64,000 nucleotides of DNA from Rhynochetos jubatus. Taxonomy: Eukaryota > Chordata > Aves > Eurypygiformes > Rhynochetidae. Below are positions 53,575 through 64,000 of the stretch, in pieces. The stretch lies in the NCBI GenBank assembly GCA_027574665.1, contig CM050648.1, forward strand, positions 52,534,700 through 52,598,699, written 5' to 3'. A program made the translations under genes and the position numbers. The stretch's first letter is position 1; every line of letters begins with the position of its first letter. The notes beneath the pieces were generated by a model. That model was given only the letters and a program-made list of their open reading frames with translations. It made no database searches and was not told the DNA's origin.

Positions 53575-54600
53575 TCATGATTTCTGAAAAGTAGGAGCTG
53601 ACAAGTGTGGGAGTTTGCATTTTTCCTTCACTTTTAAATGTGATCCTGAGCTCGGGGGCTCTGAGAGCAATGCGACATCTACACATGCTGTCACCGAGCA
53701 GGTGGAAAAGCGACACGAACTTCTCTGAGCCTGGGCCAGGGCTCCTGCCCTCCTTGCCGGGGACAGTCCCTGCGTGGTGTGTGGTGGCCACGTGAGACTC
53801 TGCAAGGGGCATGGATTGGCACCAAGGAGACATTGCAGGGTCTGACAGGGTAAAAAGAGAGAATGGAGAGCTTGGGGTGATAATCCCTCCTCCCTACCTG
53901 CTAGAGCTTCTCCTGCTTCATGGTCAGAACCGTCTTGTGTGCGTGTTTTGGTTTTGCTTCTGTTTGATCTCTGAAAGGCTGAGGATAGAGAAGATGCTCG
54001 TTTTTCGGAATAAGGAAAGAAAAACCATCTTGAGGGTTTTGCCAGCCCCTTGCCCATTAGAGCTACCCACTCAGGCTCAGAGTCACCCCAGGCAGCAGCT
54101 TCAGGGACAAGTGAACTCCACAGAAGCACCAAGACAGAAATTTCAACCAATTTAGCCTGTAGGTCCTGCTCACCCCGAGACCTGCACACCAGCCCAGAAC
54201 CCACATGCAGTGTCCACAGCCAGCTGTGCCTAATGATCTCAAGTAAAGCCAGATAACCTCATTAACTCTCCTTCAGTGTTTTCCTCTGGCAGGGTTCATT
54301 ATCCCGGTTTCTATACTGAAGAATATAGAAACTGAAGCAGGCAGCTGCGAGGGAGCTTGCAGAGCGAGTGACGCGGAGCAGTGCTTGAGGTGACACAGCG
54401 AATTTGCTGCCAAAGGAAAGGCTTTTCCTTCTCATCCCTTTCCAGTTCAGCATGTCAGAGTCGCAGCTGTCATGGTAGTGACCAGCGGGTTTATTAGCAG
54501 CCTTTTCCTGGTGGCTAACAGGAATCTTTCCCAGTGTAGGGTTCTCCCTCTGTGATTCAGAGTATCTTCCTCCCAGCCACAGGCACACACTGCCACCATC
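53575..54600. other. G+C- and CpG-richer island with a 209-codon open frame
   Basis: This kilobase is clearly richer in G+C and CpG than the flanking 9 kb on each side. On the minus strand it holds a 209-codon frame (54204 to 53575), the longest outside repeats. The translation is rich in Ser, Ala, Leu and Pro, with no transmembrane segment, signal peptide or motif that I recognise, and a second minus-strand frame of 131 codons overlaps it in another phase (53438-53833). That pattern suits non-coding G+C-rich DNA at least as well as a gene. It may be a regulatory island or a non-coding RNA exon. A 9-base-pair hairpin sits at 54307-54332. Confidence 0.3.
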
Positions 54601-57600
54601 AGATCAAACAGATCCCTATAACAAATTGTGGGGGTTCAAGGTGAAGCAAAACTGTCAGGTTCACCTGTTTTTAATAAAATGACAGTTTCTATGACACCGC
54701 ACTGTGATGCTTGAAAACCCTTAATTAGAGCTGATTGGAATTTTTCTGTCAAGAGGGTTTTTTTCAGCAAAAGTACAGATATCCATAGAAAGTTCTGATT
54801 TTACTGCTCCCTGATTTACTGCTGGGAAACAATTTAGGATTTTTGTTTGACTATTTTTATTATTGTTTTGTTAAGAATTGGAGTGTTTCCTTTTTGCTGA
54901 ATTTAATCCAAACCATTTCAAATTAAGTTTAATAATATATTGAACTGTTTTTCTTTGACAGACTAAAGCCTTGTAGGAATTCAATACCACCCCTGTTTGT
55001 GGCCAGTCTCTACTGAGAGGGATATCACTCCTAACACATCCTAGATTTTCATCTGGTCAGGCTATAATAATGCAGCACAAAACATACGGTTCAGTCAGGA
55101 GACCTGACCATCATGCAGAAAATAACCATCAGATCTCTGAGACATGTGTGCTGATGCTTGTGATCAGGTTGTTACAGTTACCATGAGTCAATGTGCCACT
55201 TATGGAAAAGCAACAGTTCAACACTAAATACTCAGCAATACTGAAATTAAATTTTTCATAATTCCTAAATATTTATATATTCATTTAAAACAACATTAGA
55301 TAGGGGTTTTTTTTCTGCCCTTAGGAAATTTAAACCATCATGAGGTGAAATGTATTTCGAGTAATACTCTTTCCAACCTAGTGGTCCATGTCTTTTACTA
55401 TCCTAAATCTTCAAGTTCTAGATGTCAGGAACCTATACATTTCATTTACTTAGGATTAATTACTGTCTCTGGAAGTTACAGAAAGCAGAAAGAAGACAGT
55501 CTTTTCATGATCCAAGTTCAGGTGTGATGATTTTTTGTGCATTTTAGCTGTCTGAGTTTGGTTTCCATGAGAATCATGGCTGCAGATGTGCTAAAAATCT
55601 GTTAAGATACAATATCACCTGAAATAAAAAGGATTTTTGCACTTTCCAGGATACAATTAGAGTGGATCAGTAAAGAAAGCAATAATTGCTCAAAGCTTAT
55701 TTTTTGGCATTTTCTAAGTAAGTTATTCATGGTTTAATGTCAAATATATGGCAGAATGAAAGCAGGGCAATTCATTAGAAATATTCTACTCTGGCTGCTA
55801 AAAACAAAATGCTCGAAACCCTTTGTTGATATGGAACTGTGAAAGTGTGGAAGAAAGTTAGACATAGCTGCCTCTGAAACAGCTAAATTACAGCATAGTG
55901 TTATCCAAAGCCATTCATATAAAGAATTGTTTATGATAGCAAATTGAATACTATTTTTTTCCAATATTTCCCCATAGCTAAAATGACAAAACTTCATGGG
56001 ATAAAAGAATCTTGTATTGCCAAAAGCATACTAGAACTTCTTTCAGCTGAGAAAACAATTAAAGGCTTGTTTGAAATGGGGATTTTCTTCAAGCCATACA
56101 AACAGCAAAACATGTCTCACAGTTGTTAGTTGCTGTGCAGCTGAAAAGGGAATAATCTGTCATGTCCTTGATTATTTTCAAGAAAGCAATGAAGTTGCTT
56201 TAGGAATATTTAAGAGTAAGCTACACTGAAATTGTTTGAACTTTAAACTATCACCATTCCCTGCTGACAGCAATAATGTTAATGCAAGTAAACGGTACAA
56301 TATCTACATAAATATTTGTTTTATAAATAACATAAATATTTGTTTTATGTAGCCATACGTGTTGAAAGTTATTTTATTTTAAAGAGTGGAATATGAAAGT
56401 TTTCGATCCTCTTTTTCATCTATTTCACAGTTACAGGGGATATTTTACTTTCTCAGCTTCATACAGATGGGAATGCTGAGGCATACCTTACACAACCATA
56501 CTGCCCAGGCTGGCCCAGAAGGAATCTTTGACCATTTTCCAAATATTAACCAATTCTTTGCATATTAGGAATAGACTACCTAGATAAAAAGTGTAAGTTC
56601 TTTAAGGCTGGGAATGATGAAGAAAACCATTTTTCAGTGACTGAATACTATATCTATTTCACGATATGCTAAAAGACATTTAGGACAGTGTTTTAAAATA
56701 GCAACTCATTTTGTATGGATTGACGTGTATGACATAAAGCATTCACTGATGGATAAACTACAACAAAGAACAGATGACAAATCGTTTAGTCATAAATATG
56801 ACTTTTCTGAAAGCGCACCTTGGTAAAGTAGAACAAACAGCGATGTCATTCAGTGTGGTGTGCTTTGGTTCTCAGATACATAAGTTCACATTTCACTTTA
56901 GGGAAAAAAAAGTAATTTAGCCTGATTCAGCCACTTTCCAACTGAAGGGAAAAAAAAAAAAAAATTTCAGGATTTCTTAGGCCTTTCTAAAGAGATCGAA
57001 TTTGAGAGAAAAAATCTGAATAAGAGCTGCATAATATTGCACTCGGGGAATGACAGATTGAGCAGTGACTAAGCAGATAGATATTTAAGAAGTTTGGTAA
57101 AGGGCATGATTTAATATTTTATTTTCAAGTGCTAGGTTTCTCAGTCTTCAGTTTTTGAAAATTGACGTCCTACCTTGCCTCCAAAAGAACACTAAAAATA
57201 ATGCTTCCTGTGTTCATACAGGAAACCTTGACAGTTTGGCAGGAACATGTTTATTGGTGGTCCTGCTAGGGTTGAAACCCAAGTTAAAGTCAGTCCCACT
57301 TGTCCCTTTCTGGAGTTCTATGTGCTGAGTTAAAAATATCAAAGATATATTGAAATATAAGGAACCTGACCATAAGAACCATGCTGAATAATACACACAA
57401 GTTAATGTTTTTTAATGTTATATTTGAGGGCAGAAAAAATTAAAATCGAGTTTAAAATGTTGTCTTTCATGTGTTGTTCTTTCTTCACAGACCAACTGCA
57501 GGCCCAAGAATGTGGCTGTCAGACACAGTGACCTACTAGGGCTGACAAAAACCCTAACCCACTGCCATTTGCCTGTATGAAAGACAGGTAGGCCAGGCAT

Positions 57601-60600
57601 ATGATGTTCCTGAACGAGGATGGGGTGAGGCAGTGTCTTCCAGGAAGCTTAGACCTGGGTCTATCCCAGCTCTGTCCTTTCCTTCTGTGAGGAATGGAGT
57701 CAGAATTCAATTTGCCCATTCTGTAGAGAAACTTTGAGCTGGCACTCCTTACTTTTATCCTTTCACTTCTTATTTCAAAGACTTAATGAAAAGCAGGATA
57801 CCATGCGTTGTGACCTTATACCTTCCACAGAGTGGTAGGAATCATGCAATGGAACACTTGTCCTTTTCTGACTAATCTGTCCTGATGACTTTTCACTAGG
57901 AAAAAGAGAAGTAAAGGTCCTTTTTTTCACAAACTAGGTAATTCAGAGTTTTACAAATTCACTTAGGCAGAACCATTTACTCCACTGTTGCTGATACTGT
58001 CAGAGCAGGTGCCGTATGCAGAGCCACCATCTTTCAGACTGCATATGTCAAATGAGCTTGACAAGACGGTCTATAAGCAATAATCACCAGTTCTTTTCCT
58101 CTTCAGAGTCAGTGGAGCCTGGGAAATCAGATTTCAAATCTTCTGCAGCTAATAAGGCTGTAAGCTGGCAAAAGCGTTTCACGTTCCTCTGCAGCAAAAG
58201 ATGCATAGTATTGGGGTCCAATATGCTGGGTGTTAGATTGACCTCAGCCTCCTGTGTTTGGCAGTATCCCAAGTCCATGTTATAGAAAGACCAGGGTCTG
58301 GACACGTGCTTTCCCTCATTATGCATCTTAGTTTCTGTAGGAAATCAAGGAGCATGTCACCAGTCCACCCACAGCCTTGATCTGAATAGCTTGGAGCCCA
58401 GGACGTACTGCAGTGCTAACCTTCATGTAGAGTCACGGGACAGTTTCTGCTTTCTACTGCCAATATTTCTTACCTTAATTGTATAAAACTAGTACAAAAC
58501 CTGTGCTCTGACCCTAGACATTATCATTAGTTTCAAATGCGAAGATTTTTTTTTTCATTTAGATTTTTGTATTTAAGTCTCTGGTTTAATCAATGCGAGA
58601 AGAAAGGTAGGGTTTCAAAGACAAGCACTCCAGTGTTAGGAAATGTCAGGTTTAATGCTGTCTGTGAAGCGTTAATCTACGGCCTTGTGCATGTGCATTC
58701 TGATACAGTCTTTAATTATATAATCATTTGCCTCATGCAGTGCTCTAAATGAACAGTGAGAAGAAAGGAAGGACTGCAGGTAGGCTTGTTAAGTTGGAAC
58801 CCAGGAGGTTTGAGGCTAAGAATCATTACGTGCCATTGTATAAACTCTGTATTAATTTATTCACCTATAAAAGACCAAGTCTGTGTGGAAGGGGACATCT
58901 TCATCTGACATTTTCTAACATTTATATTCTTGATCTTGCCCAAGATTTGGGGGTTGAGGGAGGTAATATAAATATTATATATTATAGTAGTATGCAGGAG
59001 ATCTATTGACCTGGCCAGCATACAAATCAAATTTGACACAATCTGTTACCTTTTTCTATTATACACAGTAAGGCAGGCCTATAAAGTTAATATTCTTCAT
59101 TTTAATATTGTTGTCCATTCCTTTTTTTGTCTCTAGGAGTGTTTCCTTACAGCTTTATCACTTTTCTTTTTTTTCTTTTCTGTATTTTAAACAGATATTT
59201 GGCTTTGATGGCAGATGACAGTTTCTTTGTGGCTGGAATTACATTTGTCATTGTTGTATGATCACTGTTCTGTCTCTTAGGACTGGTGTACACTTGTTTT
59301 TAAGTGAAACTGCCTGTCTTATGTTCCCCCCTGAGTAAAATTTATGACTGCAACTATTGAATTTCTTGTCGGTCTCTGTTTTAATCAATAGTTTGACTCC
59401 AAAGGATCATGCAACTGTTTCAGGTTTTTTTGTTCTACAAGTCTCAGATCTTTACTTATGTTTATGTTTTCTCTATTCTGCCCTCCTACAGCTAGCTAAA
59501 AGTGATCATGTAATGTAAAGTCTGTAGTTTAGGATTAGATATAGGCCTTACAAATGTATGCAAATACGTGAACTACATCCATCACAAGCAACCCCACAAC
59601 TAGATTTAGAGTTCAATTCCCTATCATTTTCTTTCCAAAAACATTTGGTCAAGAGCACTTTTCTAGCAGGAGCTCTGGCTCACAAGGCCACAGTAGTGTC
59701 AGGGCTCCAGAAATAGGTGGACATTGATTTTACATTTGGAGACTAAAAAGAGGTAGAGAAATGACTGAATTTGTAAATGGTCAACTCTAATGTCCAGGTC
59801 AACTGGTATCAGAGGGATAGGTTGGAAGAGTGTCCTATAGCACCTTTGCGTCATACTTCAGTCTCTGCTGATGGTCCCGTGTCTCCTAGCATTTGAAAGT
59901 GAAGGGTAGGTTATGCACTTAACTGAGGACAAAGCATGAAAGGAGGAAAGCTGTTGCTGCATTTGAGCACAACTGGTCCTACTGAACCTGTGATGAACTT
60001 GATGATATTTTCAAAATGGGAATTTACTGAGTTTTATTATACACCATATTCATATTGTGGGATTATAAGTTATTTACAGGCTAGAAAGGATGTACTGCAG
60101 AGTATTTAGTGTGAACCACTGCAAATGGTAAATGGTACAGTAAATCCTTGACAAACAGTCATTAAAATTGCTATCGTGTTACCTCATTCCCTTGGGGGCA
60201 GCAGTCCAAGCTCTCTGCAGGGCTCTCTCACGTCTGCTATGCAGGGACAATAACAGGAATGAGCCATCTTGTGTGCAGGAGGCAGTGAACATCTTAAAAA
60301 GGCTCTGGACTCAGGACGCTGCTTCTGTCAGTGAACCAAGAACATCAAAAAAGCCGTGGCCTGCCCATATGAGTCCATGCTCCTAAAATGCATTCCCTGG
60401 CTCCCTCTGATATAACAAGGTTTATTACAGCAAAAACTTGGTCTCTTTCATATCACACTCAATGTATTGGTCAGGTTGACACTGGGAAGTGAGCAATCCT
60501 TTGACTCTAAATGGTGGACTGGAGATCATTTGTCCTGTGCTTTTTCCACTGTCGAGACAGGAGACATTCAGGTATGAGTCTATTCGTTATTTTGCAGTAG

Positions 60601-61297
60601 GAGCCATTTCCCTGAGGGTTTTCAGTGTCAAGTTTTAATCCCCTGTTGGCACTCTGTGGCATAATAGAAACCTCTTACATGACTGCATGATGTACTTGAA
60701 CACCACTAAGAACGGCATATCCTCCAATCAACAGGATTTTATCTTCACTCTTCTTGTCAGTTACAATGGGGTCCGTGCAGTTAAAAAAACCCATACAATC
60801 AATGAGAATACTTCCGCACACATTATCTTGTTAACGATAACTTCCAAGCTTAAGAAATACGATTATATTGGTCACTGAGAATAACACAAAGGAAAAAGCA
60901 GTGATGGGAATTCTTTTCTACTCAATTCAATTTATCCAGCTTGGATTCCATGTGAAAAATGTTGCTCCATTAACCTACACAGATAGCACATCAACTCCAG
61001 TATAAACTTCATACTGGTTAAAAAAAAAATTGCGATTCTACGCAAGTTCAGTTTTGGCTTTATTCCTATTTTGAAATTTTATTCATAGTTCTAAAGGATG
61101 TAGCAAGCTCTGAGGCATCCTTTAAGCTTTACTCTGTGTAAATTTCCTTGCAAATGTCTTTCATTTTCGATGCATCACACTTTAAACTGAGGCACGGTAA
61201 AACATCACAGAAAACAGGGAATTTGAGAGGTCAGTGTCAAGTGGACTTTTCTTGCATCGTGAGAGCTGAGAAGCTCTGGTGTCCCAACCCCTCCCCT
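54601..61297. other. A+T-rich non-coding stretch with candidate exon signals
   Basis: No gene recognised. Two places have strong splice-like signals: 57491-57587 (acceptor and donor) and 59195-59261 (acceptor followed by a short frame). A 24-base-period partial duplication is at 56306-56348. Frames elsewhere are short. Confidence 0.45.
56306..56348 (+). repeat. Short tandem duplication, 24-base period
   Basis: ACATAAATATTTGTTTTAT at 56306-56324 recurs exactly at 56330-56348. Confidence 0.9.
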
Positions 61298-61324
61298 CCC
61301 CCCCCCCCCCCCCCCCCCCCCCCC
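61298..61324 (+). repeat. Run of 27 C
   Basis: Twenty-seven consecutive C inside a wider C-rich stretch (about 61286-61347, with CACC interruptions). The complementary G run can form G-quadruplexes and the C strand i-motifs. The glycine- and proline-rich frames crossing it are artefacts. Confidence 0.97.
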
Positions 61325-61392
61325 GCACCACCCCCCACCACCCCCAAATCCTCCATTTCCACTGTGAATGAAAGTCATGACAAAAGACACTT
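61325..61392. other. Short C-rich to unique transition
   Basis: C-rich sequence with CACC interruptions up to about 61347, then unique sequence up to the CR1 tip. No feature is seen. Confidence 0.4.
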
Positions 61393-61449
61393 TTGGACTC
61401 GATGATCTTTATGGGTTGGTTCAAATTTGAGATATTCTATATTCTATTA
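61393..61449 (+). mobile_element. CR1 LINE 3' tip
   Basis: Contains the sense CR1 end: 'ttggactcgatgatctttat', 'gggttggttcaaatttgaga' and the terminal 'tattctatattctatt' repeat. Only about 57 bases are present, an extremely 5'-truncated insertion or a fragment. The C-rich tract lies 45-70 bases upstream. Confidence 0.85.
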
Positions 61450-63252
61450 TTTTTGAAGACTTAACAGATACTTACTATCACTCTGTTGACTTTGGTTGCC
61501 ATTACTGGATTGGTTCCTCTTAACAAAATCTCTTGAAGAAACAAGGATGTCAGGCACTTTATCCTGTACAGCCTCATGTGCTTTTGGTTAATGTTAGGCA
61601 ATAGTAAGCATGTCTTTCTCTTAAATCACCTTGGTGCACCAGTTTTTAAACTGCTCTATACAGCTTAAAAAACCATTTTATTGTATTTTGGGCTCATGGA
61701 GACTGCTAGAATGATCCAATTCTCAGCTTTTAAGGATACATCACATTAGTAGAAATGAAATGTCGTATTGCTTGATAGTGATCTCCAACACCAGGGAAAG
61801 GTAGAAATAGGCAGAAACATACAATCATCTTCAACTCAGGGAAGCCTAAGCCCACAGTATGAAGTTTCTTATAATTAGGAAAGTATATTTGAATGCTTAC
61901 TTCTTTTTTCATAGCCTTCCCTAGTCTTTTGCTTTTGATCCCTGTCCCTATCTAACTCTTCAGAAAGAATGGGGAAAAAAAAAAAAAGAGACATATTGTG
62001 GAGAAAAAGGGCAAATAAAATACAAAATTCCCCCCAGGATAGAGTGTAATGTTGTGGGAATTTTTTCAAAAAAAAACAAGAAAGGATGAGGATCAAAAGG
62101 ATGAGGATTAAAATGATCAAATGTTTTAAAACTTACTATTTTACAAAACAAGATGAAGACAAAGAAGAGCACCTTTTCAGGTATTTAATTTTATTGAAGC
62201 TATCCACAGAACTGGGAGACTCTGCTCAGCGATACTTTACCTTCAGATGTGGATGTACAAAGGGCTGGAAAAGCCCTTCTGCAAAGCTTGCTTGTGCTGC
62301 AGCTGTGGAAGAGGAGGGCTAGGACAATGAGGAGGAGGATGTCTCAAGACTTCTTTATGGCCTTGGGTATAGATAACAAGACATGAAAAGAAGTGCAACC
62401 TGCATGAGATAATGTGGAAAAGCATCAGCGGGAGCCCTTAGTACACGTCACTCCTGCTGCATAAAGCACATGCATCAGGGGAGCATACAGCATAGCACCT
62501 CATACCCACATCTCCGTGGGGGTTCTTTGTAATGATAATCCAAAAGGCCCATGCCATTATGGCAGAATGAGGCCTGTTTCATCAGGGTATGCTGCCCTGA
62601 TCAGTTGGAAGTAGGTCCCAGGATTATTTTGTCTAGAAAAGAGATGCATTGTGCGTGTCGTCCAGAAAAGACTGTGGAGCAGAGAAATGGAGGAGGAGCG
62701 ACATAAAATCAGGGAGGGGATGAGACTGCCTTCCCACAGGGACTGCCTATGAACCACCGCCAGTGCCAGGATACACACTAAGTGGGATAATTAATTTGCC
62801 CCAGTAGAGCCAGTATTGAGTTCTTGTCTTAGGAAAATCATGATACTCACACACACCTTCTAAGTATAATGTTACAACTGCTTCAGAAACAATTCCGTGC
62901 AGAAATAAAATAAAATCAAGTACAATGAGCCATGCTTACATCAGCTGCAAGAGAGCTCTCGGTCTCTGAACCAGTCAGTTGTCAAGTTGTTGGTGCTATT
63001 CCCCAAGTCTGAGCACGAATTTCTGGTTCAAAGTCCTCAGGTTTGCCACCACTGGAGGAGAATATGGATCTGGGGATTTCTGTACTCTTTCACAGCCCAG
63101 CCTCCCCAGGCATCTGTTTGTGTTCACACTTCTCCCTGCTCCTCTCTCCAAGTATTTCTTGACAATTAAAGTAATCAGGAGACTACTTTTTAACTCTACT
63201 CAGGCCACTGAATGTCTTTTTTCTAGGGAATCTCAGTATTTTAAGAGCGGAC
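61450..63252. other. Non-coding stretch
   Basis: No gene or repeat family is recognised. Two copies of an AAAAGGATGAGGAT-like phrase lie near 62082-62107. The 117-codon plus frame at 62979-63332 resembles nothing known and runs into the ERV leader, which argues against coding. Confidence 0.45.
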
Positions 63253-63518
63253 TGTCATGGTTTACTCCCCAAACCAGTAGTATACAGACCAGCCAAATAA
63301 GACTCTTCAATCTGGTCAGAGCAGATATATAATCAGTATCACAAGGAGCACCCAAGACATTCTATCAACAACTTAAAGAGCCAAGAACTTAATGTGTTGA
63401 CCAGCCACCACGACATCTCTAAGACCAATACTTATCACACAGTCCCATTTTAACACACAGTAATCAGATCTGTTCTTATCTCAACCCTCTGAGCCCTGCG
63501 TTGAGCGCCAAAAAGGAC
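63253..63518 (-). mobile_element. Endogenous retrovirus leader (primer-binding site and 5' internal region)
   Basis: Read on the minus strand, the LTR end at 63519 is followed by GTCCTTTT and then by a primer-binding-site-like TGGCGCTCAACGCAGGGC (63510 down to 63493). About 230 bases of non-coding leader-like sequence follow. The site differs at about three positions from the tRNA-Lys-1,2 type (TGGCGCCCAACGTGGGGC) used by foamy viruses and some betaretroviruses. No gag, pol or env frame follows. At 63253-63267 the sequence again reads like an LTR end, so the internal region appears deleted. Confidence 0.65.
63493..63510 (-). promoter_or_regulatory. Retroviral primer-binding site, tRNA-Lys-1,2-like
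   Basis: An 18-base match with about three mismatches to the Lys-1,2 primer-binding site, 8 bases downstream of the LTR end, as expected for a provirus read on the minus strand. Confidence 0.65.
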
Positions 63519-63822
63519 TGTTGTAGTTTACTCTGGCCAGCAAAATACCACGAAGCCACTCTCACAAATCCCCCCTCCCCTCCTTCAGCAGAGGGGAAGA
63601 ATAGGAGGAGAAAGAAACAAGGAAGCTTGCAAAACTGAGGTAAGAACTATTTACTATTAAATCTAAATCGATATACACAAATACTACTAATAATAAATAA
63701 TTAAAATAATAGAAAATGAAATCTATGATACAATATAATACAATATGATACAGTATGATACAGTTTCTCACCATCCACTGACCAATGCACACCCAGATGC
63801 TGAGTAGTAATTGGAGCCCGCA
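63519..63822 (-). mobile_element. 3' part of an ERVL-type LTR (5' LTR of the remnant provirus)
   Basis: Read on the plus strand (antisense): TGTTGTAGTTTACTCTGGCC, 'ccacgaagccactctcac', an A+T-rich ATA/AAT part, a GATACARTAT minisatellite (63726-63763), and 'ctcaccatccactgaccaat', matching the antisense of the avian ERVL-type LTR. The LTR's U3 side is missing: at 63823 homology gives way to 7SL-like sequence. Family assignment rests on remembered consensus sequences. Confidence 0.7.
63726..63763 (+). repeat. GATACARTAT short tandem repeat within the LTR
   Basis: About four imperfect units of roughly 10 bases (GATACAATAT, AATACAATAT, GATACAGTAT, GATACAG). It lies in the part of the LTR that is normally A+T-rich and low in complexity. 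Confidence 0.8.
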
Positions 63823-63823
63823 T

Positions 63824-63938
63824 GTCTCTGTGTTGCCCAGGCTACGGTGCAGTGGCTATTCACAGTCGCAATCCCGCTACTGTCACGGGAGCTTTGACCT
63901 GCTCCGTCTCCATCCTGGGCCGGTTCACCCCTCTTTAG
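63824..63938 (-). pseudogene. 7SL (SRP) RNA partial pseudogene
   Basis: On the minus strand this segment aligns with vertebrate 7SL RNA from about nucleotide 170 to 289 of 299, at an identity I estimate by eye as well over 80%. It covers GGGGTGAACCGGCCCAGG, ACGGAGCAGGTCAAA, CTCCCGTG, GTGAATAGCCACTGCAC and AGCCTGGGCAACA. It thus includes helix 8 (the SRP54 contact) and the 3' half of helix 5, but lacks the whole 5' half and the last ten bases or so. The helix 8 GGAA tetraloop reads GGAG, and about 4-5 bases are missing after CTCCCGTG, so it is a decayed, non-functional copy. Its 3' end joins the ERV LTR directly, with no poly(A). Primate Alu and rodent B1 keep the Alu domain, whereas this copy keeps S-domain sequence, so it is not an Alu-type SINE. 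Confidence 0.85.
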
Positions 63939-64000
63939 TCCCCATGAATAAAGTAATTTCCTACTCAAACTGAAAATTGATTCTGTTAGTGACTGTACCA
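63939..64000. other. Unassigned right edge
   Basis: Sequence beyond the 7SL break does not return to the LTR as I know it. It contains AATAAAG (63947-63953) and A+T-rich unique sequence. Too short to classify. Confidence 0.4.

Noticed and set aside
54320..54440. Possible MIR SINE (reverse complement), from 'gaaactgaagca' and 'aggtgacacag'
   Set aside because: Only scattered words match the MIR core, and spacing and the rest do not follow. Too weak without an alignment.
55944..56129. Acceptor-like pyrimidine tract followed by a Lys/Ile-rich frame
   Set aside because: The frame is short, has no donor or family match, and composition is what A+T-rich DNA gives by chance.
61148..61424. Pro-rich and Gly-rich frames on both strands
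   Set aside because: They are products of the C run and its G complement, flanked by a CR1 tip.

Overview
The window looks like bird genomic DNA that is intergenic or deep intronic. The evidence is three 3'-end copies of the avian CR1 LINE with the usual terminal sequence, older CR1 fossils of the amniote type, LTRs of a kind I know from avian ERVL-like elements, A+T-rich unique sequence between them, and no recognisable protein-coding gene. I cannot name the species. Every family name here comes from remembered consensus sequences, not from a search.

Layout. 1-21 kb: mostly unique A+T-rich DNA with two CR1 copies on the minus strand (3490-4145, 13032-13472), an ancient CR1 fossil (5065-5280) and a 35-base A run. 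21.2-22.1 kb: a solo ERVL-type LTR on the plus strand. 24.6-25.1 kb: a 483-base pyrimidine tract made of 65 TTTC units followed by about 55 TTCC units. 28-39.5 kb: a rearranged young CR1 piece (28347-28550) and ancient CR1 fossils on both strands (30170-30440, 33400-33745, 38440-38990, 39330-39440). 43.5-44.1 kb: a solo LTR on the minus strand with TATA box, poly(A) signal and TG...CA ends. 53.5-54.6 kb: a G+C-richer island holding the longest non-repeat reading frame (209 codons, no recognised family). 61.3-61.4 kb: a 27-base C run beside a CR1 3' tip. 63.25-64 kb: remnant of an endogenous retrovirus on the minus strand (LTR, primer-binding site, leader).

The most unusual observation is at the right edge. 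A segment of about 115 bases (63824-63938, minus strand) closely matches the 3' part of the signal recognition particle 7SL RNA. It is joined directly to the upstream side of the ERV LTR, in the same orientation. This may be a retroviral template-switch chimera or a nested 7SL retropseudogene.

No genes work together here in any sense I can support. The many short reading frames look like chance frames or frames inside repeats. A few stretches with plausible splice signals are listed as low-confidence candidates.
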